Positions 1 to 11,369 of a stretch of DNA of 64,000 nucleotides are shown piece after piece. The first letter of the stretch is position 1. Each line of letters begins with the position of its first letter. Under the pieces are notes generated by a model. The model worked only from the letters and a program-made list of their open reading frames with translations, made no database searches and was not told where the DNA came from. Origin of the DNA: Ignelater luminosus (lineage: Eukaryota > Arthropoda > Insecta > Coleoptera > Elateridae); the NCBI GenBank assembly GCA_011009095.1, contig VTPC01003590.1:62001-126000 (forward strand), read 5' to 3'. The translations under genes were made by a program, and so were the position numbers.

Positions 1-1
1 A

Positions 2-292
2 AAGATACTTAGGAAAATCTTTGATGGCAAAAAAGTGGAAAAGAAGTCAAACTGGGAGTTAAAAGATAGGTATAGAGAACCAAACATTGTAAGTGTAGTG
101 AAAGGGCAGAGACTGAGATGGATGAGCCACGTAAAGAAAATGTTAGCGAAAGGGTTTCCCAAAATAATACTAGAAAGCAGCATTGTAGCAAGAAGAAGAA
201 AAATAGGTAAACCAAGAGCAAGGTGGAAGAAGGAGATGGAGGAAGATATGACAGAGATGCTATCCTGGAAACCAAGTTATCTTTTAAGGTAG
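2..292 (+). pseudogene. LINE (non-LTR retrotransposon) C-terminal fragment, cut by window edge
   Basis: One open frame runs from base 2 to a TAG at 290-292, about 96 codons, with no true start, so the 5-prime part lies outside the window. The peptide keeps the usual tail of insect endonuclease/reverse-transcriptase polyproteins: NWELKDRYREPNIVSVVKGQ, then RLRWMSHVKKM, a basic RRRKIGKPRARW stretch and an acidic MEEDMTEM end. In the family this tail follows the reverse transcriptase and takes part in target-primed reverse transcription. The open frame may be intact here, but nothing shows whether the rest of the element is. Confidence 0.75.
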
Positions 293-528
293 GTTATTGT
301 TGTTTGAAAAATATTAGTTAAATCTGTTTCTTTCCTGAAAAGAACATGATTTTTGGAAGGGCCTCGTGGGAGTCCCGAAAGGAACCTCCCATGCTTAGTT
401 GATGGGGCATCCATGAAATAGACAGTTAAGACACCACCGAGATAAAATCCATAGTTAATGAATCTCATGGGTACAAACTTTGAAATAGTCTTTCAAGTGT
501 TCTGGTAACAATAGAATACTTGCGAATC

Positions 529-698
529 GTGACGTTGAACGTAACGTTATTTTTTTCGTAAAAACGTTCTAATTGTGTCTATTGCGTAAATTTTATAGAA
601 AAAGAACATTAATCATACACTGCACAATTGCCACTGCGTTACAAAATCAGCATAATGAATAGACCTTTCTAAAGAAATAACGTTACGCCTTACGTCAC
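529..698. mobile_element. Candidate short inverted-repeat element (MITE-like)
   Basis: GTGACGT at 529-535 plus CGTAACGTTATTT at 540-552 is mirrored by the reverse complement at 676-698, with the same 4-base mismatch block between the two halves of each arm. The pair encloses about 120 bp of AT-rich non-coding sequence. I see no convincing target-site duplication, so the ends are approximate and no superfamily is assigned. It could instead be a chance hairpin in old repeat DNA. Confidence 0.45.
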
Positions 699-1878
699 AG
701 GTTTTCTCAAATTCCCTAACGTCGGCCAACGCGTAGGAACGTGACCAACACCATTTCGGACCATTCCCCCCATCTCAAAAGAGTACAAGTCGCGACAGTC
801 CCGCACATAATCGGGGCAGTCCTGTACATACCGCGACGCCTGGTCACCCTGACAAATACATTAGTTGCCTGTTTTTGATATTGTGTATTAGGGGTACATA
901 TTATGAAAATACCGGCGATTGTTTCCATGCTAATTGGTAAATAAAATTAAAAGACTCACATGCTATGATCCCAGAATAATTATGTACGAGACAACCGCCT
1001 CCTTTGAAAACCATGAGAAATGTATTCAACAAAAAATAAAACGTCCAGACAAGAAATTTTAATAAGAACAGGATGACGATTTTTGCCATAGAGAAGAATG
1101 CTACGGAGAAATGAACCATAGTGACTAAATTCCAAGCTGTGACCACTGTGGCCTTCGACACGTTAAAACTTGCAAACAAGGAGATATGTTGTAAAATGAG
1201 GCTTGTAACGAAACAATAATAATAGTTAGTTAATTCTGGGAACGAATTTTGCTGCAAACGCCAAACTCAAGGTTTGGTTAAAATAGTTATTGCAAAAAAA
1301 TAGAAGTTAAACCCAATAATCGTGCAGTTTATGAATCCAATTCGAAACCGAAACTAATTCATCTGCGTAGAAACGTTCCAAAATCTGGCTTGCAAATTTA
1401 ATGCACTAAGGGCGCTAACAGGGATGCATCTAAACGTCGGAAGGGTGTGACGCAAGCATTATTTAAGTTGGTAACAACTTAAATTTTTCTAGAATTCGAT
1501 ACGAATCGCCCCTGTTGTAGTTAACAATTCACCAGACAATTTATTTTCAGTTTTTGCATTTACGATTTTATGTTACAAGTTTTATTATTTCTTTGTTTTG
1601 TATTTTCTGTTAACAAATTACAATACTGATCTATTTTCACTATTAAACAGTTCACTTGGTGTTATTAAATATAACTAACTGCTGTAACTATTCTTTTGAT
1701 CACTCCAAGTATTTCAGATTAAATCAACTATGATTTTATATCAGCAAGATTTACATTATATAACGCTAACAAAATGTTTGTCATTTTTCTCGATGTATTA
1801 AGGATTGCACAGAAAAACAAAATAGAACTGTAAATGTAGCCCACAGTTTTCTAGTCTAATGGATTTTGCTCGAAGGCT
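699..1878. other. Unassigned AT-rich sequence
   Basis: Only short open frames without recognisable motifs. A minus-strand frame at 901-1257 (118 codons) is rich in hydrophobic residues, which AT-rich DNA gives by chance, and has no family resemblance I can name. Confidence 0.5.
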
Positions 1879-2422
1879 CTAACTCTTTCCAATCCTAAGA
1901 TAAGTCAGATTGTGTAAAAAAACATTGTCTACCATGACTTTGAGATGGTCGCTATTACTATACAAAAGCAACCAACGAAATTTTATGATTATGATTTTAA
2001 TACTACAATTATCTTTATCTACTTGGTCCAATCCTTCTTTCAAAAAATCTGTAGAGACCTGATTAATAAAACCGTTTGCTGGAGATGATGTTTCACTATT
2101 AGTCACCGATGTTACAACAAAACGAGATTCTACAGGTGGTTGAAGTTTCCTTTCGGCATCATCTAATGGTAAGGCTTTGTTTTGATTTAGTTCAATTTGA
2201 ACGATGTTCAGTAGTGAAACTGAAATTCTCAACTGTAAGCGATGTTGGTTTCCCTGATTTTTTGAAAATGTAATTTAACTCATGGTTATTGTTCTGATTT
2301 AAGTGCCTCTGAGGTCTGACTAATCCTGGATTAGCATTGTTTATATGTGTTCTTCCAAGTCGAACTATAGGATCTCCTAAATCTCGCACGCCAATATTTA
2401 CAAAAGTTAGATAATTATCCAC
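1879..2422 (-). pseudogene. Unidentified decayed coding stretch (possible transposon ORF)
   Basis: Two minus-strand frames, 2192-2422 and 1879-2232, overlap and read like one protein broken by a frameshift. The upstream part contains GVRDLGDPIVRLGRTHINN and the downstream part a Ser/Thr/Asn-rich stretch (TSVTNSETSSPANGF). Amino-acid use is more protein-like than in most random frames here. The 'VRLGR...RPQ' pattern faintly recalls ORF1 proteins of CR1/Jockey-type LINEs, but this is too weak to name a family. Confidence 0.25.
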
Positions 2423-2454
2423 AATTACGTTCTAAATCTACCAAGCCTGATAAA

Positions 2455-2760
2455 TTACGGAAAGGGGATGCTTTTGCCATCCGAGTCCAGTATTTGTACA
2501 TTCACCTTGCCATCTTGCAGGTGTATCTGGATGTGAGTTTGAACTGACTGATGGAGCACATATGTCTGTAGTAATACAGCAACTGGTCTTACTTCTCTGC
2601 TAAGTGGGGCCATTGAAACCAATAATTTGTACTTTTTCTGTAATAGTCTAGTATAGGTGGATTCATCTAAGGAGTAAACTAAATCAAGTCTAGCACTAGG
2701 TAACTTTCGTAATGCAAATATAGTAGAACATAAAATTACTGCATGGTCAAATTAAATATC
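2455..2760 (-). pseudogene. Unidentified open segment without a start codon
   Basis: The minus strand carries about 100 codons without a stop, ending at TAA (2455-2457) just downstream, in minus-strand sense, of VQILDSDGKSIPF. It has no ATG start and is preceded by an in-frame stop. It lies directly upstream, in minus-strand sense, of the decayed stretch at 1879-2422, so the two may come from one degraded element. Further upstream to about 3030 the same strand shows shorter readable patches. No family recognised. Confidence 0.2.
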
Positions 2761-3314
2761 TTCTTGCTTCCTTCTACCTTCAGCATCAGGGACTGAAACT
2801 TTTCCCAATTGTGCTAGAAAACTATCCAGACTTTCATCACACAAGTTTCCTACTTCAAGCATGTTTTTTCAAACCTAGAGATAGATTCCCCATCATAATG
2901 GGGAATGCTGTTAAAGTAGAATCAATCTTTGGACACAAAGACTATTGCTAGAAGGACTTTCTGGAGTCTCACTACGAAGTGACTGCAATTCGTTCAACAG
3001 ATCTAGAGAATTAGCCCCCTGCAAGATTTTCTTAAGAAGCCCTTCAACTTAATGCCATACCAATGTTATCACGGGCACATGAGGGTTTCTCTCAGACCTT
3101 GGGGAACCACGAACTGCGGAGCTCTTATATGTACCATTGGATATATAGAGGAGTATATGCATCTTCTTTGTTAACAATTGCGAAGGGGTACCTGAAATAT
3201 CAACTTTCTGCAGTGAGTCATTGGCTGTACCGTGGATATGCATTCACCTGCAGGAAATTTCCCACACTTTGGAAGATTGTCTCGTACGTAAGCCCTGAAG
3301 GGTCAATGTAAAAT

Positions 3315-5215
3315 ATTTCTTAACTGGGAATTTTCAGTTGCCAAGTGAAAATCTCCAACTGATAAATAGCTGGATATATCCAGATAGCAATTGAAAATCT
3401 TCAAATGGCAACTGGAAATCTCCAGATGATAAATACGAAAGCACTAAAGGGTCAACAAAGATTTCTCCTTGATAATTCCCAGATGAAAACTACAAAATTG
3501 CAATTGCCATTTGGAAATCTCGGAAAAAAAGAAAATGTAGAAATTTCCAGTTTTCATTTGGACAAAATATTCAGTTGTAATCTGGACATTCCCAGTTACA
3601 AACAATTTTTAAATTGCAACTGCAAATTTTCAAATGATAACTGGAAATCTCCACTTGCCATATGGAAATTCCAGTGTTGTTATCTGGAAATGTCCCGTTC
3701 TTATCTGACAAATTCTAGTTGTTATCTAGAGATTTCCAGTTGCCATTTGGAAACTTCCTATTAGGAAATAATGGACATTTTCAGTTGTTATTTGCACCTA
3801 TCACCTGGAAATTTTCAGTTGTCATTTGAAGATTTCCAATTGTCATCTGGACATGACATTCCCAGTAAAAGAAAAATTTATATCGACCTTTCGGGGCTTT
3901 CGTAGAATAGTTCTTATCTGGAAACTTTTAGTTGTTTTCTGGAAAGTTTCAGTTATCATTTGGAAACTTCCAGCCATTTCCAGCTGTCTACGAAAGCTTC
4001 CCGAAGGACCAATGTAATTTTTTTTAAATGGAAATTTGCAGATGAGAATTGATATTTGGGAATTTCCAGATAACAACTACAAATTATGTACGAAAGCCCG
4101 AAGGGTCCATGCAGATTGTTTTTTAACTAGAAATTTACAGATTGGGTATTTACGGATGATAAATTAAAATTTTCAAATAAAAACAGAAAATTTCTATTTT
4201 TTTGTTTTTTCTGGCTTGGAACTGGAAACTTCTAGATAACAACTAGAAGCTTTCAAATGACAACTGAGAATTTCCAAGCGAGAACTGAAAATATCCAGAT
4301 GATAAGTTGAAATTTCCAGATGACAACTGAATTTACTAAATTTACAAAAGCCCCGAAGGACCAATGAAAATGTCTTTCTCACTGGAAATTTCTAGATGAC
4401 AAGAGAAAATTCCCACTTGATAACTGAGAATTTCCAGCTGAGAACTGCAAAGTTGCTATAGCCATTTGGAAATTACAGAAAAAAGAAAATAGAGGAGTTT
4501 CCAGTTATTATTTGAAAATTTGCAGTTGCAGTTAGATTTCCAGTTAAAAAAGATTTTACATTTGCCCTTCGGGGCTTCCTAGATAATTTTCAGTTGTTAC
4601 CTGAAAACTTCTAGTTGTTTTCTGGAAACTTTCATTTATCATTTGAAAACTTCCTACTAGAGAATATTGGAAATTTTCAAGTGTTATTTCCACCTATCTA
4701 AAAACGCCCCAAAGGGCCAATGCAAAATTTTACTAACTGGAAATCTTCTAACTGCAAGTGCAAATTTTCAAATGATAACTGAAAATCTCCACTCGTCATA
4801 TGAAAATTTCAGTTATTATCTGGAAACTCGTTATCTGACAACTTCTAATTGCTATCTGGAAATCTCCCGTTACCATTTGGAAACTTCCTATCAGAAAATA
4901 TTGGAAATTTTCAGTTGTCATTTGAAGATTTTCAATTGTCATCTGGAAATGTGCAGTTATCAGTTGGAAATTCCCATTAAAAAAAATTTACTTTGGCCCT
5001 TCGGGGCTTTCGAGGATGCATACAAATGACAATTGGAAATTTTCAATATATTCTAGTAGGTTTCCAAATGGTAACTAGAAAATTCTAGAGAACAACTGAT
5101 ATTTCCACGCGACAAGTGAAGATTTCTAGATATCATTTGGAAAATTGCAGTTCCCATTTGGAAATTTTCATTTGTCATCTACAAATTCTCACTTGCCATT
5201 TGGAAATTTCCAGTT
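3315..5215. repeat. 1.9-kb degenerate array of ~20-bp hairpin repeats
   Basis: Almost the whole interval is built from variants of TTTCCAGTTGTCATCTGGAAA-like units, whose ends (TTTCCAG / CTGGAAA) are themselves inverted repeats, so both strands carry the motif. A second, sparser motif is interspersed in both orientations: a short core GCCCTTCGGGGC, usually next to CTTTCG or CCAATG. Copies or variants lie near 3290, 3440, 3890, 3985, 4090, 4345, 4565, 4700 and 4990. Open frames through the array (for example 3405-3764 +) merely translate the repeat (SCYLEISSCHLE-type periodicity) and are not genes. Confidence 0.9.
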
Positions 5216-8200
5216 TTTCGCAGATTTGCTTTTCTTAAATGTCGGAAATATGCAGGAAGATCTAATTAAATTTTTATCTTCCCAATTTAGGTCTGTAATG
5301 TGCTCAAGCTTCTAGATGCAACAAGCTTTTTGTGGAGTTTAATAAGATAAGAGAAGATAGGTCTGACAACTTGAATACTTAAAATATTTGATCACCCTCA
5401 GTATTTTTTATTTCATGTTTTAATATCCTTTCATAAACTACAGATTGCAAACATTTTAGATTTCTTTTATCCGTTGTTACATTTACAAACGTGACATTTG
5501 AAAGATATACAATTGCAAAAGTTACCATTCCTAAAAAGATCATTAAGGTTACCTTCTTAATAAATTTGTAATACTACGGAGAATTGCATTGTAAATACAA
5601 TATTCAGTTCCTCCACAAAGGTCTGCATCACATGATATTAACTGTCACAAATGCCAAGTGAAGGTTAACCGCACAGATTTAAACTCAAATGTCACTGTCA
5701 CACATTATTAAATTTTGTACTACCGACCGATTAATTTTTCAATCCATATACATAGGTACTCACTTTGTTAATTAATAATTAATTAACAATAGGAGGAATT
5801 TGTGTTGACAAAATTTAACAATCCGGAAAGCGGCATATTTCAAACCAAACAACCGACAGGTTTTGTTTTCGAAAGATTTTCATCGCACATTACATCATAG
5901 AAAACAAAAACAAAGATTTTTAAGATTCTCACGGTTTAAGGTATCGGAAATAAAACAAAAAACTTTGCTTCGAGTTAAACCGGTGAAAAAGTGTTTTGTT
6001 TTCAACCGCAGGATAAGCACTGCAGAACTGTAATCAATTTTGTACCTGACGCTTGTGCTGTGCTTGTTTTTATAAAAAGTTTAAAGTAAATAATTTTCTC
6101 TGGATGAAACTTCTGTTGATAAAAAATGTTGTCTGTATGTGCATTTTATTATTATTGTTATTAATAGAAATGAATTCATTTATTTGTCAATTAATTTTGA
6201 TTGGTGTAAAACCGACTTTCATGTGAAATTGATTCGGCGTAACTAACTGCTTTAATAAAAAAAATGAGAAGAAAAAAAGGGAAAAGACTTTTCAATGAAT
6301 CCTGAGACTTATTCGAACCGCAAATTCAAGGACTCAGCCTTGGTTTTAGATTATTTCAAATTGAGTGGATTTAAACTATCCCTAGGGCGACTTGAACCGG
6401 GTGATTAAGGTAAGTGTGACTAACACCAGTATTTAAGGGAAAAAAAGCCTCGAGGAAATTTGAACAAATACATTTTCTACGGAACAAAAATAACAAAGAA
6501 AATACACCACGCGACCCTGATTTGATTTAAGGCAGCCGTCCATAAAAAGAACATGTATTTACGAATTTATCCAGTAAAACACCTTTGACACTTCACTTGA
6601 CGGTTTCAGCTCTGTTCAAAAGGTAAAATCACTTTGATATTAAAACATTTCGCGCATTCCCCCAACATAAAAGGGGATGTTGAATTGGAGAGAGCTCGTA
6701 TCTAATTAAAAATAAACCTGGAGGTAAAAAGAAATCAAAGATCATCATAAAACAACTTATTTATACAGGAGAGAGAAAAATACATGAAAAATTGGCGGCG
6801 TCAGCTATTTAGCCGCCATTCAAATAAAGTGTAAATCATCGGAATTTTTGGCAGCGTTCGCGCGGGTTCTCCCGATTCCGAACACATCAAAACAAAGCTG
6901 ATTTCGTAACGACGTTAATAGCTTGCGGCTGAGGAAGTAAAGGAGAGGCGAAATGACGACAGATGAGAGATTGCCGAGACTGACAATACATTAGGGATCC
7001 CCAGCACGTGACCATTAGTGGTCTCGCTCTGATTTATGACCCAACTTATGCTGTTATCTCTATTTGTGCTCTGATGCGTGAACTGATTAGAAATGTCCCC
7101 TTTCTGAACTTAACAGCTATGTTTAGGATTTTCGCCTGTGTGCACTTACCACAAGAGCTTAAGCAAATCCTCTGCCAACTTTTTAACTAATCGATTCTAT
7201 GCTAAATATCTATAGATTGCAATTATCATTGAAAATGCAAAAGTGTTTCGCATTGAAACACCACAACACACAAAACGGAAGATTTAAAATTAAGTTTGGT
7301 TCTCCTTAAAGCTCGCACTTTAAATTCTACTGATAGCCAAACATCATAATCAGTCATAAGAAAATACAGTTAGAGCATTTGGGGATTTATTCGGCTTCAT
7401 GTAATTTCATGCATAAATTAAGCTAACCTATCATTTTCATTTCATGAAACTTTTAATTACTTACACTTAAGTTGTCGACCTAATCTGGTAAAATCTCACC
7501 AGTGGCGTAACTACGTACCCGCGAGCTCAGTGCACTGAGCGGCACGCGATTCGAAATGGCAAAATACCTTAAAAGTATTTTACATTAGTGTTTCAATTTT
7601 TAAAATCATAATTGAAAGTATAAGAATGCTTAGTTATTATAGAATCATAAGGTATCGATTTTTACAGGGAAATCTACGTTTTTAATGTGCCAACTCGCTC
7701 AAATTACAAAAACTGAAATGGTGTCAATCAAAAGAGAATTTTCTTTCTAATACCATAAATCATCCATTTTTCTTTTTAATAAACAAATCAAAATGCTGCC
7801 ATTACGTTAATGAAAGTGATTCTAGTGAATAGTAGTAGCGATAAACCTTCACGAATTGCAGAAGCTGCATGCATGAATTTGTTTACACCAGATTCAAATA
7901 TTGAATGGATAAGAAAAAGGTAAAAGAGTGGAATGAAAACGCGTTACTTGCATTCTCCTATGAAAAGCCTAAGCATCTGAAATCGTCTTGACGTTGATAT
8001 TGAAAAGATTTGCGACACTGACATCGTTTTTGAAACGTAAATCATTCCAAGTATTTACTCGGGAACAGTTTCAACAAAGAATAACGATTGACAATGTAGA
8101 AGACTAGAAAACTAATAAGCCACGATCATTTTGATGTTAGCGACAAATCAAAATTAGATATCAAGTCCAATTTTTATCCGTTCGGATTGATGTCATTATC

Positions 8201-8400
8201 TGGTGACTTTACGTATACGTTTTAGATTACATCAGAAACTAACTTGACTTCTCTGAAGGTAACTAATAAAAGTCAACTTTGTTGACCGAAAAATAGTTAA
8301 AGACTTTCGTTGCGGCGCGGGGCGTTCTTAGTTGACTCCGGAACACTTTATATGCATACACAACAAGATTCGGTTCGTATGATACATTTTGTACGTGTAT
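5216..8400. other. No gene seen; small GC-richer pocket at 6780-6990
   Basis: AT-rich sequence with no recognisable coding region. Within it, 6795-6990 is richer in CpG and contains GGCGGC and GCCGCC 12 bases apart. Near 7503, GTGGCGTAACTA resembles the terminal bases of some hAT elements, and a perfect 16-bp palindrome lies at 7525-7540. No partner terminus was found, so no element is called. Confidence 0.4.
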
Positions 8401-8401
8401 A

Positions 8402-9341
8402 CAGTGTGTTCATTTTAAAACGATTCATCCTTAATATCTCCTAAACAAAGGAAGATGTCGAAATATGAAAGAAACACGTCAATCGATTAATGGAGGAGGG
8501 ACAATAGAATACATAATTAATTTATTCATAGAGGTCGCTGTTTTCGTGCTCGCACACAGTCTCGAAATCTTACTTAATCGAAAGTTAAAGTAGAAAATGT
8601 CTCGTTTCAAGTTAAGAATTTAAATCGCGTTAGCAAAGTAAATACACGCATTTCAATTGTTTTTGTGATACGTAAGCATTTTTTTGATTATTGTAAATTG
8701 AACTGTCAATAGAAGGTAAAAGTAGAAGTGAAGGAACAACACGAAAAAAGTAATTCAATTCATCTTAAACACATATTAAAACAATCGAGATGCGATAATT
8801 TATATGAAAAACATTATTCACCTTTGTTATTTTTTGTATAGTAACTTTGAAACAAGCTGCACGGCTCAATTGTTTTAGTGATAATTCTGAGTGAAGAATA
8901 ACTGCCACTGCACCCATTTAGAGTCGAATAGTGTGAATTGAGCTACTTCCTTTAAAAAATTGTCCATTTTCTGTTGTTCCTTTTCTATTGTTATGTTTAC
9001 GTTCGTCTGTTTCATATCCTGAATAAGTACTGAAACAGTTGAAATGCGTCATGATTTAAACTCATCACCAAATCGAGACATTTTGTGTTGTAATTTTCGC
9101 TCAAGTAGGCCGATTTGAATCTTGTTTTCACCAAAAGACTGCTATCGTCATTTCCTTTGCAATGTCTTATCACAAGTAGTAGGATACCATTTAATATCTT
9201 GAAGTTACGTGTGTGAGAGCGAACATGGTGACCTCTATTGTTGAGATAATTATGTATTTTAATGTATACCTCGTTATTATTTCGATATCTCCACCTGCTC
9301 ACGAAATATTAAAGGTGGGTCGTTTTAAAATGAACACACTG
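8402..9341. mobile_element. 940-bp non-autonomous DNA transposon with long inverted repeats
   Basis: The left end starts CAGTGTGTTCATTTTAAAAC at 8402 and the right end (to 9341) is its reverse complement; both are flanked by TA. Similarity between the arms continues, with mismatches, for about 180 bp. It includes the shared blocks TTAATAT, GAGATATCGAAAT-like and AATACATAATTA. The interior has no transposase; short frames at 9012-9302 and 9213-9422 merely cross the arm. TA target sites suggest mobilisation by a Tc1/mariner-like enzyme, but the superfamily is inferred only from the TA. A related fragment lies at 32885-32990. Confidence 0.8.
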
Positions 9342-9359
9342 TATATAAAAAGCTCTGCA

Positions 9360-10275
9360 GCCGTTTGTCGATTATGCAGGACCGGCGTTGGAATATTTCA
9401 CGCCTATGGCAGAATTGTATAAGGCGACTTTGTGTGATGAACAAATGTTAGTTTCAGTCATCTTATGTGCCACTGCGCAGCGTTTAGTCACCGCCTATGG
9501 CAAGTTGCCACATTTGTACATTCTTTTTAGGACTCTGCTCTAGATAATTCTATCACTATGGTGATTACACAAAAAGTTTTGAATTTGAAAAATTGTAAAG
9601 TTACTCGTCAAATTTACCGATTTTCATGATGACTGGGAATCCTGAAAAGAAGGTTGAGAATTAAAAGAAAAACGCTGGAAATTTATTCTAAATACTCAAA
9701 GACACTAAATACCCAACAAGTTTATTAAATCTAAAGTACGACTTAGGTCTAAAATAATCTCTAGGGAGTCTGTAGACTTGCTTAATTGTACACAAAGTAG
9801 GTCGAGAATGTATAAAATTGCGAAGTTGCAAAGTGAATTTAAAAACTTAGCGATATGGGTTTTCATAATGTTATTACATGTTTGAATACCGAGAAAACGC
9901 TGGAAATCTACTTTAAACACTCAAAAACACTCAATAAGCAACAGATTTTTTGTTTCAAATTACCAATTACGCCATACCATTCGAAAGGTAGAACGAGCTT
10001 TGCGCTTTACGCTGATTGTAAAAAATGTTATTAAATGTCTAAATATTCCAGGAAGAACGCCGAGTTGTGGAAAAAACGCTGAGAATTTATTTTTATCACT
10101 CGTAGACACTAAATAGCCAACAGATTATTGGTTGAAAATTGCGAAGACGTAGAAGCATAGCGCAGACGCTAGCGTAGTTGGTGCTGAAGGCACCGTCCTG
10201 TAGGAAACACTGTGATATACATAGTACGTTTAATATAAATTTTGCACGTCTTTGCGCCGGTCCTGCGGTTATGGC
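9360..10275 (+). repeat. Tandem-repeat family copy A (forward orientation)
   Basis: Three degenerate units of about 190-220 bp, recognised by the phrase AAACGCTGGAAATTTATT followed by ACACTAAATANCCAACA, lie near 9660-9720, 9895-9945 and 10075-10125. Before them is a unique head with CGCCTATGGCAAGTTGCC (about 9502) and GTTAGTTTCAGTCATCTTAT (about 9449). The same head and units occur inverted at 13790-15320. Non-coding. The frame at 9705-9920 on the minus strand is repeat sequence. Confidence 0.8.
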
Positions 10276-10399
10276 TGCTTGAATAAGCTTTTGGAATCCA
10301 TTTTCAGGGATGTTTTACTTACATTTTCTTATAATCTCTTGTACAGAGTAATTTTAGTGAAAGCTATAATTGTAGAGGTTGTTCCGGTTAGTCACGTAA

Positions 10400-11240
10400 A
10401 CGACGGCAGTTAGCTGACTGGCAAAGATGAACTCTTCCAATGACATGCTCCATTACTTTTCTAAGTTTTCGGACTTGGCGCTAGAAGTTTTGCTCGAATA
10501 TTTTCCTCGAGTTGTTCAATATTTCAAGGTTTATTATCGCACATCCATTCCTTCATGTAACTCCATAAGAAAAAATCTGGAGCTGTGAGGTGGTGGTCAA
10601 TTAATTTCAGCAACATTCTTCAGAAATTTGCCTTAAAGGCATCATTGTGGCTCTAGTTGTATGTGCTGCTGGAATCACATTCCAGGATAATTTTCCACTG
10701 CATCGTGTTACTATATCTCAGTGCATTAACTGTTATAGCTCTACCATTTTGGCCTTCAAAAAAATAAGGCCCCATAATCTCGTGTGAATTTATTCCGCAC
10801 CAGACCGTACAATTTATTAGATGCAATTAACGTTGGTGAATTTTTCGTGGGTTTACAGTACCCCACAGTCGGCAGTTCTGTCCATTAACAAAGCCCTTTA
10901 AATAAAAATGAGCTTCGTCAGGCATAATAAGACGATTAATAAACTCGTGATCTTGTCTGAATATAATTCTTGAATGCTGATAGAAAATTCGAGGCGTTGC
11001 TGATAATCTTGGAGCTCTATTCCTTGCACCAACATCTTCGAATCAACTTTTAAAATACTCCTTAATGATGTTCAAGACAATCCTAATTCTGTCCTCTTGT
11101 GGATGTTCCCGGTTCTTCTCGAACGATCTCTCTAACCTCATTGATGTTTTCTTCAGTTTGGTCTGCTAGTACGAGGAACGTTTAATACCACAGCAGCTTG
11201 GTTTTGGATTCGTGTAATTAGCTTCCTAATCACTGTCTCA
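10400..11240 (-). pseudogene. Broken Tc1/mariner-superfamily (DDE) transposase
   Basis: Read on the minus strand, 10670-10965 is an almost continuous frame with the diagnostic series EFINRLIMPDEAHFYL, GFVNGQNCRLWGTVNPR, CTVWCGINSHEIMGPYFFEG and GRAITV. This is the catalytic core of a transposase type widespread in arthropod genomes (IS630-Tc1-mariner superfamily). The first catalytic aspartate is in PDEAHF. Further downstream, near 10550-10600 and in other frames, APDFFLWSYMKEW matches the block holding the third acidic residue. The block with the second aspartate (QDGA) is missing. A stop interrupts QR*LHL and frameshifts are frequent, so it is dead. The N-terminal helix-turn-helix would lie at 11000-11240, where only patches are readable. 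Confidence 0.8.
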
Positions 11241-11369
11241 GAGGGTCCAGTTCTTACATTGAAATTGAGTTAAAATAATTCAAAGAAAAATTCTACCATT
11301 TTTACTCGCTGTTCCTTAGTGTGTTTTTCCACAGTGAACCTCTCAAGCTTTACCTATAATATCTGAGAA

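Noticed and set aside
3405..3764. 119-codon plus-strand open frame
   Set aside because: It translates the hairpin-repeat array (periodic CHLE/CYLE residues), as do 4667-5029 and 4194-4382.
3315..5215. CRISPR array
   Set aside because: Units are contiguous and degenerate with no spacers, in eukaryotic DNA.
9012..9302. 96-codon minus-strand frame
   Set aside because: Lies inside the right arm and interior of the 940-bp inverted-repeat element and has no motif.
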